From: Bacteroidaceae bacterium
Lineage (GTDB): Bacteria > Bacteroidota > Bacteroidia > Bacteroidales > Bacteroidaceae
Length of the DNA: 64,000 nt
Assembly: GCA_024398435.1 (NCBI GenBank)
Contig: JAKSJD010000010.1
Span: 19,635-83,634, forward strand
Direction: 5' to 3'
The translations under genes were made by a program, and so were the position numbers. Positions 1 to 9,576 of this stretch are shown in pieces. The number at the start of each line of letters is the position of its first letter. The stretch's first letter is position 1. The notes beneath the pieces were generated by a model. It worked only from the letters and a program-made list of their open reading frames with translations. It did no database searches and was not told where the DNA came from.

Positions 1-1044
1 GCGGTTGATATTGTCCTGATCGAGCAAGTCTGCAGGTCGTTCGCGTCTCTGTTCTCCGTTTTCGTTGAGCGACATTGGCTTCTTGCCTTCGCGGTTCAAG
101 TTGATGATTTCGAAAGCGCGTCGAGCCGAAATGGTTTCCTCGCCAACGAGCATGTGCTTATCGGTGGAATATGTAATTTGCTTGCTGAGAATATCGGCTT
201 TGAAGAAGAAATATTCGTTGTCCATCGTCTGGAGGGTGATTTCCCTTGAAGGCAGACGCTTGAGCGATTCTACGTATTGGTCGACTTCATAGTTCATACA
301 GCATTTCAGCTTAGCACATTGTCCGGCCAACTTTTGTGGGTTGAGCGAAATATCCTGGAATCGTGCAGCACTGGTAGAGACGCTAATGAATTTAGTCATC
401 CAAGTAGAGCAGCAGAGTTCTCTTCCGCATGGACCTATACCTCCGATTCTGCCTGCTTCCTGGCGGGCACCAATCTGCTTCATCTCGATTCTGACATGGA
501 ATCTGTCGGCCAACACCTTAATCAATTGGCGGAAATCGACGCGATCATCGGCAATGTAGTAGAAGATTGCCTTGTTTCCGTCGCCTTGGTATTCCACATC
601 ACCAATCTTCATCTGCAATCCGAGGTCTTTGGCAATCTGGCGCGATTCGATCATTGTATCGTGTTCGCGAGCCTTTGCTTCGGCAAACTTGTCCATGTCC
701 ACCTGACGAGCCTTGCGATAGATTCGACGGATTTCAGCATCTGGTTTGAGACGTGCCTTCTTGATTTGAAGGGCAACCAATCGACCAGTCATTGTAACAG
801 TACCGATATCATGCCCTGGATTAGCTTCTACAGCCACAATATCGCCTTTTTCGAGAGGCAAATTGTTTGAATTGAGGTAATAACCTTTGCGAGGAGGCTT
901 GAATTGCACCTCCACCATTTCGGTTGCCTTATCATTGTCTGGAAGGTCGGCCAACCAGTCGTATGTATTGAGTTTGTCGATGGATTTACTGCATCCCTTT
1001 ATGCTGATGTTGTTGCATCCACCATCTACTTTATAGTCGCTCAT
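1..1044 (-). CDS. ricT: PSP1-domain protein, RicT/YaaT-like (3' end outside window)
   Basis: The minus strand from the ATG at 1044 is open to the window edge for 348 codons, so the C-terminus is missing. The reading frame contains GGIGPCGRELCCSTW with Cys206, Cys211 and Cys212, followed by CAKLKCCMNYE with Cys243, Cys248 and Cys249. This cysteine pattern is typical of the PSP1 C-terminal domain in RicT (YaaT). In Bacillus, RicT works with RicA and RicF in a [4Fe-4S] complex that affects RNA processing. The Bacteroidota homologues are annotated as the same subunit, but their role is not established. The visible end (LNENGEQRRERPADLLDQDN) looks like the start of a polar tail. A TAATTTTG box reads into the gene from 27 bases upstream. 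The family assignment is firm; the function in this organism is inferred. Confidence 0.85.
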   Translation of the reverse strand, partial: MSDYKVDGGCNNISIKGCSKSIDKLNTYDWLADLPDNDKATEMVEVQFKPPRKGYYLNSNNLPLEKGDIVAVEANPGHDIGTVTMTGRLVALQIKKARLKPDAEIRRIYRKARQVDMDKFAEAKAREHDTMIESRQIAKDLGLQMKIGDVEYQGDGNKAIFYYIADDRVDFRQLIKVLADRFHVRIEMKQIGARQEAGRIGGIGPCGRELCCSTWMTKFISVSTSAARFQDISLNPQKLAGQCAKLKCCMNYEVDQYVESLKRLPSREITLQTMDNEYFFFKADILSKQITYSTDKHMLVGEETISARRAFEIINLNREGKKPMSLNENGEQRRERPADLLDQDNINR

Positions 1045-1070
1045 TCTTCTATATCTATAGTTTTCGACTA

Positions 1071-1078
1071 CAAAATTA
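1071..1078 (-). promoter_or_regulatory. Promoter -7 box of the ricT-like gene
   Basis: On the minus strand this reads TAATTTTG, matching the Bacteroidota TAnnTTTG element, and lies 27 bases before the ATG at 1044. No good TTTG is seen 19-20 bases further upstream, so only the -7 half is supported. Confidence 0.5.
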
Positions 1079-1243
1079 CGAAAAAAACGTGAAAACACCA
1101 CTCACAACAGCGACTTTTTTCTATTGTCGGCAGTGTTTTGCTTTGCAAACGCCAATGTTTGGCTTCTATGGAAGCCGACTTCGGTTGTATGGGCGGAAGA
1201 CTTCATTTTGTAATTCTTTCGGTTTGGTTTTATGTTTTCTATT

Positions 1244-1361
1244 GCTCTAAAACCTAAAACATCTGGCTCTAAAACCATAATTATGTGCATTGCGGTAAAT
1301 AATTATGTCAATATTATTAATAATTATGTACATTATTAATATTAATTATGTACAATATTTT
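1244..1361. repeat. 22-bp-period direct repeat array (copy 1 of an AT-rich dispersed repeat)
   Basis: GCTCTAAAAC starts at 1244 and 1266 (22 apart). TAATTATGT then starts at 1278, 1300, 1321 and 1343 (22, 21 and 22 apart). From 1266 to about 1361 the sequence is nearly the same as 42942-43037, with about 5 differences in 97 bases, including the same 21-base step. It is a dispersed, non-coding repeat with internal 22-bp periodicity. Confidence 0.85.
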
Positions 1362-1468
1362 ACTTTTACACCTATTAAAATCATAAAATGCAGCCACAGG
1401 AATGGGAAAATGATGCTAAGGACGAAGTATTATGAAGGATGCACAAAGAAGAATGAAAACGAAGATTG

Positions 1469-1497
1469 CCTCAGATTCATGTGAGGTTACTTTTTTG
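1469..1497 (+). terminator. Weak terminator-like hairpin
   Basis: CCTCA (1469-1473) can pair with TGAGG (1482-1486), followed by TTAC and a run of six T. The stem is only five pairs, so this is a weak call. No transcript that would need it is obvious upstream on the plus strand. Confidence 0.25.
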
Positions 1498-1591
1498 TAC
1501 TATCTCTTGAACAAATCAGCCATTTGTGATAATTGTTGCATATAAATGCAAAAAATTTGTAACTCATTATTCCAAACTCGGAATTATTTAC

Positions 1592-1599
1592 TATCTTTG
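1592..1599 (+). promoter_or_regulatory. Promoter -7 box of dsbD
   Basis: TATCTTTG matches TAnnTTTG and lies 18 bases before the ATG at 1618. It sits inside the reading frame if the more upstream ATG at 1546 is used, which argues for the 1618 start. Confidence 0.6.
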
Positions 1600-1617
1600 T
1601 ACGAAAATTCAATAAGT

Positions 1618-3633
1618 ATGACACAGATTAGAAACATATTCTTTCTCGCTCTTCTTTTTGTTGCTCAGATGGCATTTGCTCAAATGGCCAATCCGGTGAC
1701 AGTGAAGAGCAGTATCAAGGAAACTTCAGACAAGGAAGCGGTTATCTCGTTCGATGCCAATATCGATATGGGTTGGCATATGTATTCCACTCAGGTGGTG
1801 GAAGACGGACCTACTCCTACAACTATCAATGTGGAGACAATCAGTGGCGCAAAACTTGATGGCCCTCTCCAGACAAAGGCAAAGCCAATCCAAAAGTTTG
1901 AGGAGATGTTCGGTGCCAATGTGTTCTTCTTTGAGCGTACTGCCACTTTCCTCCAGAAACTCACACTTACCGGTGGCAAATACAAGGTAGCCGGTTATCT
2001 CGAATATGGAGCTTGCAATGATAAGAGTTGCATCCCACCTTCTCGCACAGAATTCAGTTTCGAAGGCGAAACAAAGGCTGACGCATCAGCAAATGAAGAA
2101 GAATCACAACCAGAAGAAGAAAAGGCAGAAGAGGTAGAAGAAGCAGTGGAATCAACTGATTCTGTGGCTGCTGACTCTTTAAGCGAAGTGGCTGCTACAG
2201 TTACTGATGAAGGTCTTTGGGCTCCTGTGATCGACCAATTGCAAGCTTTTGAGAACAAGTCGACCACTAACAATTCGTTGTGGCAGATATTCCTTCTTGG
2301 TATTCTCGGCGGACTTGTTGCCCTCATCACTCCTTGTGTTTGGCCAATCATTCCAATGACGGTAAGTTTTTTCCTCAAGCGAAGTGGCGACCAGAAGAAG
2401 GGTATTCGCGACGCAATCATCTACGGAATATCAATCGTTGTGATTTATCTTGCTCTTGGATTGATCGTTACTGCCATTTTCGGTGCGAGTGCTCTCAATG
2501 CTCTCTCAACCAATGCAATATTCAACATCTTCTTCTTCCTCTTGCTGGTTGTGTTTGCAGCTTCATTCTTCGGAGCATTCGAATTACAACTTCCAGCATC
2601 TTGGAGTACGGCAGTAGATTCAAAAGCAGAGAAGACAGGCGGATTGCTCAGCATATTCCTCATGGCATTCACATTGACCCTCGTAAGTTTCTCTTGCACA
2701 GGTCCTATCATCGGATTCCTTCTTGTGGAGGTTTCAACCACAGGAACCATTCTCGCTCCAGCCATCGGAATGCTCGGATTTGCTCTTGCCCTCGCATTGC
2801 CTTTCACATTGTTTGCTATCTTCCCAAGTTGGCTCAAGCAGATGCCAAAGAGTGGTGGATGGATGAACACTGTAAAGGTGGTTCTTGGATTTGTGGAACT
2901 CTTCTTCGCATTAAAGTTCCTCTCAGTGGCCGACCTTGCATATGGATGGCACATCCTCGATCGCGAGACATTCCTCGCACTTTGGATTGCCCTTGCATTG
3001 CTCCTTGCCATCTATCTCATGGGATTCCTCAAGTTCCCTCATGATGATGACGACCGCCACATTGGAGTGACTCGTTTCTTCCTTGCCCTCATCTCCCTTG
3101 CCTTCGCAATCTACATGATTCCAGGTCTTTGGGGTGCTCCTTTGAAGGCAATCAGTGCTTTCTCTCCTCCAATGTCAACTCAGGACTTCAACCTCCAACC
3201 ATCTGAAGTGAAGGTGCAGTCGAACGATTATGACCTTGGTATGCAACTTGCAAAGCAAAACCATAAACCAGTAATCATCGACTTCACTGGTTATGGTTGT
3301 GTCAATTGCCGAAAGATGGAAGCTGCCGTTTGGACAAATCCAGAAGTTACCGACTTGCTCTCTAACGAATATGTATTGATTCAGCTCTTCGTCGATGACA
3401 AAACTCCTCTGCCAGAGACAATTACGGTAAACGAAAACGGTCAGGAAAGAAAACTCAGAACAGTGGGCGACAAGTGGAGCTACCTTCAGAGCAGTAAGTT
3501 CGGAGCCAATGCCCAGCCATTCTATGTGTTGATAGACAACGAAGGCAACCCTCTCTCTGCAAGCTATTCATTCGATGAGGAAGTCGACCATTACCTCAAA
3601 TTCCTCAAGAACGGACTTGAAGCTTACAAATAG
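1618..3633 (+). CDS. dsbD: Protein-disulfide reductase DsbD family (thiol:disulfide interchange protein)
   Basis: This 671-residue membrane protein carries electrons from cytoplasmic thioredoxin to periplasmic substrates. The start at 1618 gives a clean signal peptide (MTQIRNIFFLALL...AFAQ, residues 1-22). An in-frame ATG at 1546 would put the promoter inside the gene. The three expected modules are present. An N-terminal DsbD-alpha-like domain has GACNDKSC (Cys133, Cys138). An acidic Glu/Ala-rich linker leads to a multi-pass membrane core with ITPCVWPIIP (Cys240) and FSCTGPIIGF (Cys360). A C-terminal thioredoxin domain has GCVNC (Cys561, Cys564). The C-X2-C centre is VN rather than the more usual VA. 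The gene stands alone between its promoter and the DUF3467 gene. Its exact periplasmic clients cannot be read from the sequence. Confidence 0.9.
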   Translation: MTQIRNIFFLALLFVAQMAFAQMANPVTVKSSIKETSDKEAVISFDANIDMGWHMYSTQVVEDGPTPTTINVETISGAKLDGPLQTKAKPIQKFEEMFGANVFFFERTATFLQKLTLTGGKYKVAGYLEYGACNDKSCIPPSRTEFSFEGETKADASANEEESQPEEEKAEEVEEAVESTDSVAADSLSEVAATVTDEGLWAPVIDQLQAFENKSTTNNSLWQIFLLGILGGLVALITPCVWPIIPMTVSFFLKRSGDQKKGIRDAIIYGISIVVIYLALGLIVTAIFGASALNALSTNAIFNIFFFLLLVVFAASFFGAFELQLPASWSTAVDSKAEKTGGLLSIFLMAFTLTLVSFSCTGPIIGFLLVEVSTTGTILAPAIGMLGFALALALPFTLFAIFPSWLKQMPKSGGWMNTVKVVLGFVELFFALKFLSVADLAYGWHILDRETFLALWIALALLLAIYLMGFLKFPHDDDDRHIGVTRFFLALISLAFAIYMIPGLWGAPLKAISAFSPPMSTQDFNLQPSEVKVQSNDYDLGMQLAKQNHKPVIIDFTGYGCVNCRKMEAAVWTNPEVTDLLSNEYVLIQLFVDDKTPLPETITVNENGQERKLRTVGDKWSYLQSSKFGANAQPFYVLIDNEGNPLSASYSFDEEVDHYLKFLKNGLEAYK

Positions 3634-3724
3634 CAGATACACATTATATATAATATCGCGCGCGCGTAATATTATTAAAGTTATAATAAGAATATAAACT
3701 CACACAATCAAAACAATCAGAATT

Positions 3725-4036
3725 ATGGCAAACGAAAATCAAAAGCAATTACAAATAGAACTCAAACCAGAAGTGGCAAAGGGAACATACTCCAACCTCG
3801 CCATCATCGCAAACACACCAAATGAATTCGTAGTGGATTTCATCTCAATGCTTCCAGGACTTCCTAAGGCAGAGGTTTGCTCTCGCATCATTATGACTCC
3901 AGAGAATGCAAAGCGCCTTATGCTTGCTCTCCAGGAAAGAGTTCGCGGATATGAAAGTCAGTTCGGCAGCATCCAACTTCACCAACCAGAACAGCGCGAC
4001 CGCACAATCGCACCTTTTGGTACGGGAGAAGCATAG
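3725..4036 (+). CDS. DUF3467 domain-containing protein
   Basis: This small soluble protein of 103 residues starts 91 bases after dsbD. The whole length matches the DUF3467 pattern: a polar start, the core YSNLAIIANTPNEFVVDFI, the segment MTPENAKRLMLALQERV, and a short polar tail. Family members are widespread in Bacteroidota and have no defined biochemical role. There is no signal peptide or membrane segment, so it is probably cytoplasmic. It may be cotranscribed with dsbD or have its own promoter; the gap holds a (CG)5 run but no clear TAnnTTTG box. A good hairpin terminator follows at 4064-4097. Confidence 0.8.
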   Translation: MANENQKQLQIELKPEVAKGTYSNLAIIANTPNEFVVDFISMLPGLPKAEVCSRIIMTPENAKRLMLALQERVRGYESQFGSIQLHQPEQRDRTIAPFGTGEA

Positions 4037-4063
4037 AAAAACCATAACGAAGAGGGGATAAAT

Positions 4064-4097
4064 GGCATTGCAAGTTCTGCAATGCCCTCCTTTCCTC
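4064..4097 (+). terminator. Intrinsic terminator after the DUF3467 gene
   Basis: GGCATTGCA (4064-4072) pairs perfectly with TGCAATGCC (4078-4086) around a 5-base loop, followed by a pyrimidine-rich CTCCTTTCCT stretch. The stem is strong, but the T run is interrupted by C. Confidence 0.6.
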
Positions 4098-4276
4098 GAA
4101 AAAGGCTCAAAACAGCACTAGAAATTGACTCGTTTCGAGGCCTTTGGAAAATAAAATTGCCAAAAAAGTACCTTTCAAATGTTAAATAAAGTTAAAAAAC
4201 ATATCTAAAACCAATAAAACACACCCCCAACCCTAAAAAAAATACTAATATAACACGCTGTTTCAAAGATTTTTAC

Positions 4277-4284
4277 TACCTTTG
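4277..4284 (+). promoter_or_regulatory. Promoter -7 box of the rpsL super-operon
   Basis: TACCTTTG fits TAnnTTTG, implying a start near 4290 and a leader of ~130 bases before rpsL. No convincing TTTG is seen 19-20 bases upstream. Confidence 0.55.
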
Positions 4285-4422
4285 CACCGCTTTTTGGACT
4301 ATTGTGCTCGGACTATACCCTGTTCAGAGCCGTGGTTTATTACGCCTATAAGGCGAAGAAAGAGAGCGAATTGAATGCGATATATATAAAAATAAATAAT
4401 AAATAATTAAAAACTAAACAAA

Positions 4423-4803
4423 ATGCCTACAATTCAACAATTGGTACGAAAAGGTAGAACGGTGTTGGTAGACAAGAGCAAATCACCAGCTTTGGATTCA
4501 TGTCCACAGCGTCGTGGCGTTTGCGTACGTGTTTACACTACAACTCCTAAGAAACCTAATTCAGCAATGCGTAAAGTAGCACGCGTTCGCTTGACAAACA
4601 AGAAAGAAGTTAACTCCTACATTCCAGGAGAAGGTCACAATCTTCAAGAGCACTCAATCGTGCTTGTACGTGGTGGCCGTGTAAAGGACCTTCCAGGTGT
4701 ACGTTACCACATCATCCGTGGTGCACTCGATACAGCCGGAGTAGAAAGCCGCACACAGCGTCGCTCTAAGTACGGAGCTAAGCGCCCTAAGGCTAAGAAG
4801 TAA
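4423..4803 (+). CDS. rpsL: 30S ribosomal protein uS12
   Basis: This is S12 of the 30S decoding centre, 126 residues, full length. It opens [12 protein letters not shown] and contains the conserved [24 protein letters not shown] and [13 protein letters not shown] blocks. The lysine in PKKPNS is the usual wild-type residue at the streptomycin-resistance site. It is the first gene of the locus, behind the promoter at 4277 and a ~130-base leader, and rpsG follows after 135 bases. The C-terminus ends [13 protein letters not shown], as in most bacteria. Confidence 0.98.
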   Translation: MPTIQQLVRKGRTVLVDKSKSPALDSCPQRRGVCVRVYTTTPKKPNSAMRKVARVRLTNKKEVNSYIPGEGHNLQEHSIVLVRGGRVKDLPGVRYHIIRGALDTAGVESRTQRRSKYGAKRPKAKK

Positions 4804-4938
4804 AAGAATTGAATTCAAACTTTTTATTAACTGTTTGGTTTGATGGCACGCTAAGAAAGGTTGAGTAAATGTTCAAGTGAGAACATCGAAGAAACAAAAT
4901 AATGCAACCTCAGACTAAAATTCAAAACAAACAAAACA

Positions 4939-5415
4939 ATGAGAAAAGCTAAACCAAAGAAACATGTGATCTTGCCAGATCCAGTTTATGGTGACGTAAA
5001 GGTGACTAAATTCGTAAATCACCTCATGTACGACGGAAAGAAGAGTATTGCTTACTCTATCTTCTACAACTCTCTCACAATCGTAGAAAACAAGTTGAAG
5101 GATGCTGAGAAGTCTTCTATCGAAATCTGGAAGAAGGCTCTTGACAACATCACTCCACAAGTGGAAGTAAAGTCTCGCCGTATCGGTGGTGCAACATTCC
5201 AGGTGCCTACTGAAATCCGTGCAGACCGTAAGGAAGCAATCTCAATGAAGAATATGATTGCCTTCGCTCGCAAGCGTTCTGGTAAGAACATGGCTGAGAA
5301 GCTCGCTGCTGAAATCATGGACGCATACAATGAGCAGGGTGGTGCATTCAAGCGCAAGGAAGACATGCACCGTATGGCTGAAGCAAACCGTGCATTCGCA
5401 CACTTCAGATTCTAA
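4939..5415 (+). CDS. rpsG: 30S ribosomal protein uS7
   Basis: S7 is a primary 16S rRNA binder of the 30S head, 158 residues. It opens [19 protein letters not shown] and includes [14 protein letters not shown] and AFAHFRF at the C-terminus. The 135-base gap to rpsL has no clear promoter box and the 66-base gap to fusA has no terminator, so the three genes look cotranscribed. In other bacteria S7 represses its own operon by binding the rpsL-rpsG spacer; no matching structure was identified here. Confidence 0.97.
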   Translation: MRKAKPKKHVILPDPVYGDVKVTKFVNHLMYDGKKSIAYSIFYNSLTIVENKLKDAEKSSIEIWKKALDNITPQVEVKSRRIGGATFQVPTEIRADRKEAISMKNMIAFARKRSGKNMAEKLAAEIMDAYNEQGGAFKRKEDMHRMAEANRAFAHFRF

Positions 5416-5481
5416 TCAACACACAAGCACCAATACAGTATTAAGATTTTTAGGTAATTAGATTAAAGGATAAAAAGATTT

Positions 5482-7599
5482 ATGGCAAAACGCGATTTGC
5501 ATTTGACGCGTAACATCGGTATCATGGCCCACATCGACGCGGGCAAAACAACTACTTCAGAACGCATCCTGTTCTACACAGGTCTGACTCACAAAATCGG
5601 TGAGGTTCACGACGGTGCCGCAACAATGGACTGGATGGAACAGGAGCAGGAACGTGGTATCACGATAACATCTGCCGCTACTACAACATACTGGAGCTGG
5701 AATGACGATAAATACAAAATCAATCTCATTGACACTCCGGGACACGTAGACTTCACAGCCGAAGTAGAGCGCTCACTTCGAGTTCTTGATGGGGCAGTTG
5801 CTGCATATTGTGCAGTCGGTGGCGTACAGCCACAGTCTGAGACAGTATGGCGTCAAGCAGACAAATACAACGTTCCAAGAATTGGATACGTAAACAAAAT
5901 GGACCGCTCTGGAGCCGACTTCTTTGAAGTTGTACGCCAGATGAAGGATGTACTCGGGGCAACTCCTTGCCCAATAGTAATCCCAATCGGAGCTGAAGAA
6001 CATTTCCAAGGTGTCGTTGACCTAATCAAAATGAAAGCCATCTTCTGGCACGACGAAACCATGGGTGCTGACTATTCAGTGGAAGACATCCCTGCAAACC
6101 TTCAGGCAGAAGCCGAGGAATGGAGAGACAAACTCCTTGAGACAGCAGCCAATACGGACGACGAACTTATGGAGAAATACTTCGATGACCCTTCAACAAT
6201 CACTGAAGAAGAAATCATCAAAGCCATCCGTAAGGCAACAGTAAAGATGGAGATCACTCCAATGCTCTGCGGTTCATCATTCAAGAACAAAGGTGTTCAG
6301 ACACTCCTTGACTATGTTTGCGCATTCCTCCCATCGCCACTCGATGCTGAAAATGTTGTCGGAACCAATCCTAATACAAAGGAAGAAGAAGACCGCACAG
6401 CTGACGAAGACGATAAGACATCGGCACTTGCATTCAAGATCGCAACCGACCCTTATGTGGGACGACTCACATTCATCCGTGTCTATTCAGGTAAGGTCGT
6501 TGCAGGTTCTTATGTTTACAACACCCGATCAGGCAAGAAAGAACGCGTATCACGTCTGTTCCAGATGCATTCAAACCACCAGAATCCAGTAGATGAAATT
6601 TGTGCAGGAGATATTGGCGCTGTAGTTGGCCTCAAGGACATTCACACAGGTGATACACTTTGTGACGAAGACGCACCAATCGTACTCGAATCAATGGACT
6701 TCCCAGATCCAGTAATCGGAATCGCAGTGGAACCAAAGACTCAGAAAGACCTCGATAAGCTTTCAGTAGGCTTGGCAAAACTCGCAGAAGAAGACCCAAC
6801 ATTCACAGTACGTACCGACGAACAAAGCGGACAGACAGTAATCTCAGGAATGGGAGAACTTCACCTCGATATCATCATCGACCGTCTGAAACGCGAATTC
6901 AAGGTAGAGTGCAACCAAGGCAAACCACAAGTCAACTATAAGGAAGCAATCACCAAGCCAATCAACCTTCGCGAGGTTTACAAGAAACAATCCGGAGGTC
7001 GCGGTAAGTTTGCAGACATCATTGTAGAAGTCGGTCCAGTAGACGACGACTTCAAGGAAGGCGGACTTCAGTTCGTCGACGAAGTCAAGGGCGGAAACAT
7101 TCCAAAGGAATTCATCCCAGCCGTACAGAAAGGCTTCACCAATGCAATGGTCAACGGTATACTCGGAGGCTTCCCAATGGATTCAATGAAAGTCCGCCTT
7201 ATCGACGGATCATTCCACCCAGTGGATTCAGATCAGCTGTCATTCGAGATCTGTGCACTCCAGGCCTACAAGAACGCATGCTCACAAGCAAAGCCAGTAC
7301 TCATGGAGCCAATGATGAAACTCGAAGTAGTCACACCAGAAGAAAATATGGGTGACGTCATCGGTGACCTGAACAAACGACGTGGACAAGTGGAGGGTAT
7401 GGACACAAGCCGCTCAGGAGCAAGAATCGTTAAGGCAATGGTTCCACTCGCAGAAATGTTCGGCTATGTTACCGCACTCCGCACAATCACTTCAGGTCGT
7501 GCAACGTCAACAATGACATACGACCACCACGCTCCTGTATCAAGTTCAGTCGCAAAGGCTGTACTTCAGGAAAGCGGAGGTCGAGCAGACTTAGTATAA
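5482..7599 (+). CDS. fusA: Translation elongation factor G
   Basis: EF-G drives ribosomal translocation with GTP; 705 residues, full length. The G domain begins at once with the P-loop in [21 protein letters not shown], then [14 protein letters not shown] (switch), DTPGHVDFT (G3) and [10 protein letters not shown] (G4). Domains II-V follow, including [18 protein letters not shown] and the C-terminal [10 protein letters not shown] region. No tuf gene follows; rpsJ comes next after 87 bases. Many Bacteroidota also carry a second EF-G, but this copy sits in the ribosomal locus and is therefore the likely housekeeping factor. Confidence 0.97.
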   Translation: MAKRDLHLTRNIGIMAHIDAGKTTTSERILFYTGLTHKIGEVHDGAATMDWMEQEQERGITITSAATTTYWSWNDDKYKINLIDTPGHVDFTAEVERSLRVLDGAVAAYCAVGGVQPQSETVWRQADKYNVPRIGYVNKMDRSGADFFEVVRQMKDVLGATPCPIVIPIGAEEHFQGVVDLIKMKAIFWHDETMGADYSVEDIPANLQAEAEEWRDKLLETAANTDDELMEKYFDDPSTITEEEIIKAIRKATVKMEITPMLCGSSFKNKGVQTLLDYVCAFLPSPLDAENVVGTNPNTKEEEDRTADEDDKTSALAFKIATDPYVGRLTFIRVYSGKVVAGSYVYNTRSGKKERVSRLFQMHSNHQNPVDEICAGDIGAVVGLKDIHTGDTLCDEDAPIVLESMDFPDPVIGIAVEPKTQKDLDKLSVGLAKLAEEDPTFTVRTDEQSGQTVISGMGELHLDIIIDRLKREFKVECNQGKPQVNYKEAITKPINLREVYKKQSGGRGKFADIIVEVGPVDDDFKEGGLQFVDEVKGGNIPKEFIPAVQKGFTNAMVNGILGGFPMDSMKVRLIDGSFHPVDSDQLSFEICALQAYKNACSQAKPVLMEPMMKLEVVTPEENMGDVIGDLNKRRGQVEGMDTSRSGARIVKAMVPLAEMFGYVTALRTITSGRATSTMTYDHHAPVSSSVAKAVLQESGGRADLV

Positions 7600-7611
7600 C
7601 AGAAAAAGGAA

Positions 7612-7651
7612 AGGGTGTCGGCTAGCAAACGACTCTTAGTCGGCAAACCCT
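7612..7651 (+). promoter_or_regulatory. Hairpin in the fusA-rpsJ spacer
   Basis: AGGGT (7612-7616) can pair with ACCCT (7647-7651), and inside it CGACT (7630-7634) pairs with AGTCG (7638-7642). No T run follows, so it does not look like a terminator. It could be an r-protein binding site in front of the S10 genes, but that is only a suggestion. Confidence 0.3.
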
Positions 7652-7686
7652 CCCCAAACATTAATAACAAATAATTAATAAAAACA

Positions 7687-7992
7687 ATGAGTCAGAAAAT
7701 TAGAATCAAACTCAAATCTTACGATCACAACTTGGTAGACAAGTCTGCTGAGAAAATCGTGAACACAGTGAAGGCAACTGACGCTAAGGTAAGTGGTCCT
7801 ATTCCATTGCCAACTCACAAGCGTATCTTCACAGTCAACAGAAGTACATTCGTAAACAAGAAGTCACGTGAACAGTTCGAACTGAGCACTTACAAGAGAC
7901 TTATCGACATTTACGACGCAACTCCAAAGACAATCGATTCACTCATGAAGCTCGAATTGCCAAGTGGTGTAGAAGTAGAGATTAAGGTTTAG
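7687..7992 (+). CDS. rpsJ: 30S ribosomal protein uS10
   Basis: S10 is in the 30S head (and is NusE in transcription antitermination); 101 residues. It opens [18 protein letters not shown] and has [26 protein letters not shown], the usual central block. It leads the S10-type gene order, with 87 bases and a small hairpin separating it from fusA and 30 bases before rplC. Confidence 0.97.
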   Translation: MSQKIRIKLKSYDHNLVDKSAEKIVNTVKATDAKVSGPIPLPTHKRIFTVNRSTFVNKKSREQFELSTYKRLIDIYDATPKTIDSLMKLELPSGVEVEIKV

Positions 7993-8022
7993 AATTCAGA
8001 GAACAATTAAACAAATTAAGAA

Positions 8023-8637
8023 ATGCCAGGATTATTAGGAAAGAAAATCGGAATGACATCCGTTTTCAGTGCTGATGGAAAGAATCTTCCATGCACTGTT
8101 ATCGAAGTAGGTCCTTGTGTTGTAACTCAGTTGAAGACAGTCGAGAAAGACGGCTATGCAGCTGTTCAGATTGGCTTCCAGGAAGCTAAGGAAAAGAATA
8201 CATCAAAGCCAATGATGGGACATTTCCAGAAGGCAGGAACAACACCAAAGAGACACTTGGCCGAGTTCGCATTTGACGGGGAGTATAACCTCGGTGATGT
8301 AATCACAGTAGAGATCTTCAACGATGCTCCTTATGTAGACGTTGTTGGTACATCTAAGGGTAAGGGATTCCAGGGCGTTGTTAAGCGTCATGGTTTCGGC
8401 GGAGTTGGTCAGTCAACACACGGTCAGGACGACCGTCAGCGCAAGCCAGGTGCAATCGGCGCATGTGCAACTCCATCACGCGTTTACAAAAACCTTAAGA
8501 TGGGTGGCCAGATGGGCAACGTACAGGTTACAACTCACAACTTGCAGGTAATTAAAGTCATCCCTGAACACAATCTCCTCCTCGTGAAGGGTTCTGTTCC
8601 AGGAAGTAAAGGTTCAATCGTAACAATCAAGAACTAA
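8023..8637 (+). CDS. rplC: 50S ribosomal protein uL3
   Basis: L3 is an early 50S assembly protein near the peptidyl transferase centre; 204 residues. It opens [15 protein letters not shown] and contains [17 protein letters not shown] and the tip segment [34 protein letters not shown], shown here only as the region around residues 128-165. The stop codon overlaps the rplD start by one base (TAATG), suggesting translational coupling. Confidence 0.97.
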   Translation: MPGLLGKKIGMTSVFSADGKNLPCTVIEVGPCVVTQLKTVEKDGYAAVQIGFQEAKEKNTSKPMMGHFQKAGTTPKRHLAEFAFDGEYNLGDVITVEIFNDAPYVDVVGTSKGKGFQGVVKRHGFGGVGQSTHGQDDRQRKPGAIGACATPSRVYKNLKMGGQMGNVQVTTHNLQVIKVIPEHNLLLVKGSVPGSKGSIVTIKN

Positions 8638-9266
8638 TGGAAGTTTCAGTTTTAAACATTAAAGGTCAAGAGACTGGTAAGAAGGTTGAATTGAATGACG
8701 CGATCTTTGGAATTGAACCTAACGACCATGTAATATATCTTGCAGTAAAGCAGTACTTGGCAGCACAGCGCCAGGGTACTCACAAGTCTAAGGAAAGAAG
8801 TGAAATCGCAGGCTCAACACGCAAGCTCATCCGCCAGAAGGGTGGTGGCGGTGCTCGCCGCGGTGACATCAAGTCTCCAGTACTCAGAGGTGGAGGTCGT
8901 GTATTCGGTCCTCAGCCACGTGACTATTGGTTCAAGCTTAACAAGAAAGTTAAGGCTCTCGCACGCAAGAGCGCTCTTACATATAAGGCTCAGCAGAATG
9001 CGATTGTTGTTGTAGAAGACTTCGATTTTGAGGCTCCAAAAACAAAATCTTTCGCAGAATTGCAGAAAAATCTTAATGTAGAAGGCAAAAAATTGCTTCT
9101 TGTTTTGCCATGTAATAATAAAAACGTATATTTGTCAGCTCGTAATATACAGCACGTTGAAATCGCAACTGCTACTGCACTCAATACGTACAATGTAATG
9201 AATGCAAACGTACTCGTTGTGACAGAAAACGCGCTCAAGTTGGTTGATGAAACTTTTAACAAGTAA
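8637..9266 (+). CDS. rplD: 50S ribosomal protein uL4
   Basis: L4 lines the peptide exit tunnel; 209 residues. It begins directly on the last base of the rplC stop. The basic loop [16 protein letters not shown] and [13 protein letters not shown] are diagnostic. In Escherichia coli L4 represses the S10 operon through the leader; whether this happens here is unknown. Eleven bases with a strong Shine-Dalgarno sequence separate it from rplW. Confidence 0.97.
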   Translation: MEVSVLNIKGQETGKKVELNDAIFGIEPNDHVIYLAVKQYLAAQRQGTHKSKERSEIAGSTRKLIRQKGGGGARRGDIKSPVLRGGGRVFGPQPRDYWFKLNKKVKALARKSALTYKAQQNAIVVVEDFDFEAPKTKSFAELQKNLNVEGKKLLLVLPCNNKNVYLSARNIQHVEIATATALNTYNVMNANVLVVTENALKLVDETFNK

Positions 9267-9271
9267 GGAGG
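9264..9271 (+). promoter_or_regulatory. Strong Shine-Dalgarno site before rplW
   Basis: AAGGAGGT ends 6 bases before the rplW ATG. Bacteroidota genes mostly lack such sites, which makes this one stand out; similar sites precede rplE, rplF and rpmD in the same locus. Confidence 0.8.
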
Positions 9272-9277
9272 TACAAT

Positions 9278-9571
9278 ATGGCATATATTATCAAACCATT
9301 GGTTACTGAAAAGATGACAGCTACATCAGACAAGCAGAACAATAAGTTCGGCTTCATTGTGCATCCTAAGGCCAATAAAATCGAGATTCAGAAAGAAGTA
9401 GAAGCTAAGTATAACGTAAACGTAGTTTCAGTTAACACTATGAAATACGCTGGTAAGCGTAAGAGCCGTTACACACGTGCTGGTGTTATCAAGGGACAGG
9501 CAAACGCCTATAAGAAGGCAATTGTAACCCTTAAGGAAGGTGAAACTATAGATTTCTTTAGTAACATTTAA
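9278..9571 (+). CDS. rplW: 50S ribosomal protein uL23
   Basis: L23 sits at the tunnel exit and docks trigger factor and SRP; 97 residues. It opens [15 protein letters not shown] and has [19 protein letters not shown] and [18 protein letters not shown] canonical Shine-Dalgarno sequence precedes it. The next gene, rplB, follows after 5 bases. Confidence 0.96.
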   Translation: MAYIIKPLVTEKMTATSDKQNNKFGFIVHPKANKIEIQKEVEAKYNVNVVSVNTMKYAGKRKSRYTRAGVIKGQANAYKKAIVTLKEGETIDFFSNI

Positions 9572-9576
9572 ACAAA

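Larger units (their letters stand above)
1045..1617. other. Intergenic region between ricT and dsbD
   Basis: This 573-bp divergent gap holds the ricT -7 box (1071-1078), an AT-rich 22-bp-period repeat array (1244-1361), a weak terminator-like hairpin (1469-1497) and the dsbD -7 box (1592-1599). Short ORFs can be read on both strands but none has recognisable protein character. Confidence 0.7.
4037..4422. other. Intergenic region before the ribosomal locus
   Basis: This gap holds the terminator at 4064-4097, an A-rich stretch, the -7 box at 4277-4284 and a ~130-base untranslated leader for rpsL. The leader contains a small CGCC TATAA GGCG hairpin near 4346-4358. I recognise no known regulatory RNA in it. 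Confidence 0.6.

Noticed and set aside
277-870. 197-codon plus-strand ORF
   Set aside because: It lies opposite the ricT-like gene, whose frame carries clear PSP1 cysteine motifs; the plus-strand frame shows no family character.
1432-1545. 37-codon plus-strand ORF before dsbD
   Set aside because: No ribosome-binding or family signal, and it crosses a terminator-like hairpin; chance ORF.
1546-1617. Longer N-terminus for DsbD from the ATG at 1546
   Set aside because: It would place the TATCTTTG promoter inside the gene and bury the signal peptide behind 24 extra polar residues.
2280-3044. 254-codon ORF inside dsbD in another frame
   Set aside because: Shadow of the DsbD membrane domain; composition is Ser/Arg/Cys-rich without recognisable motifs.
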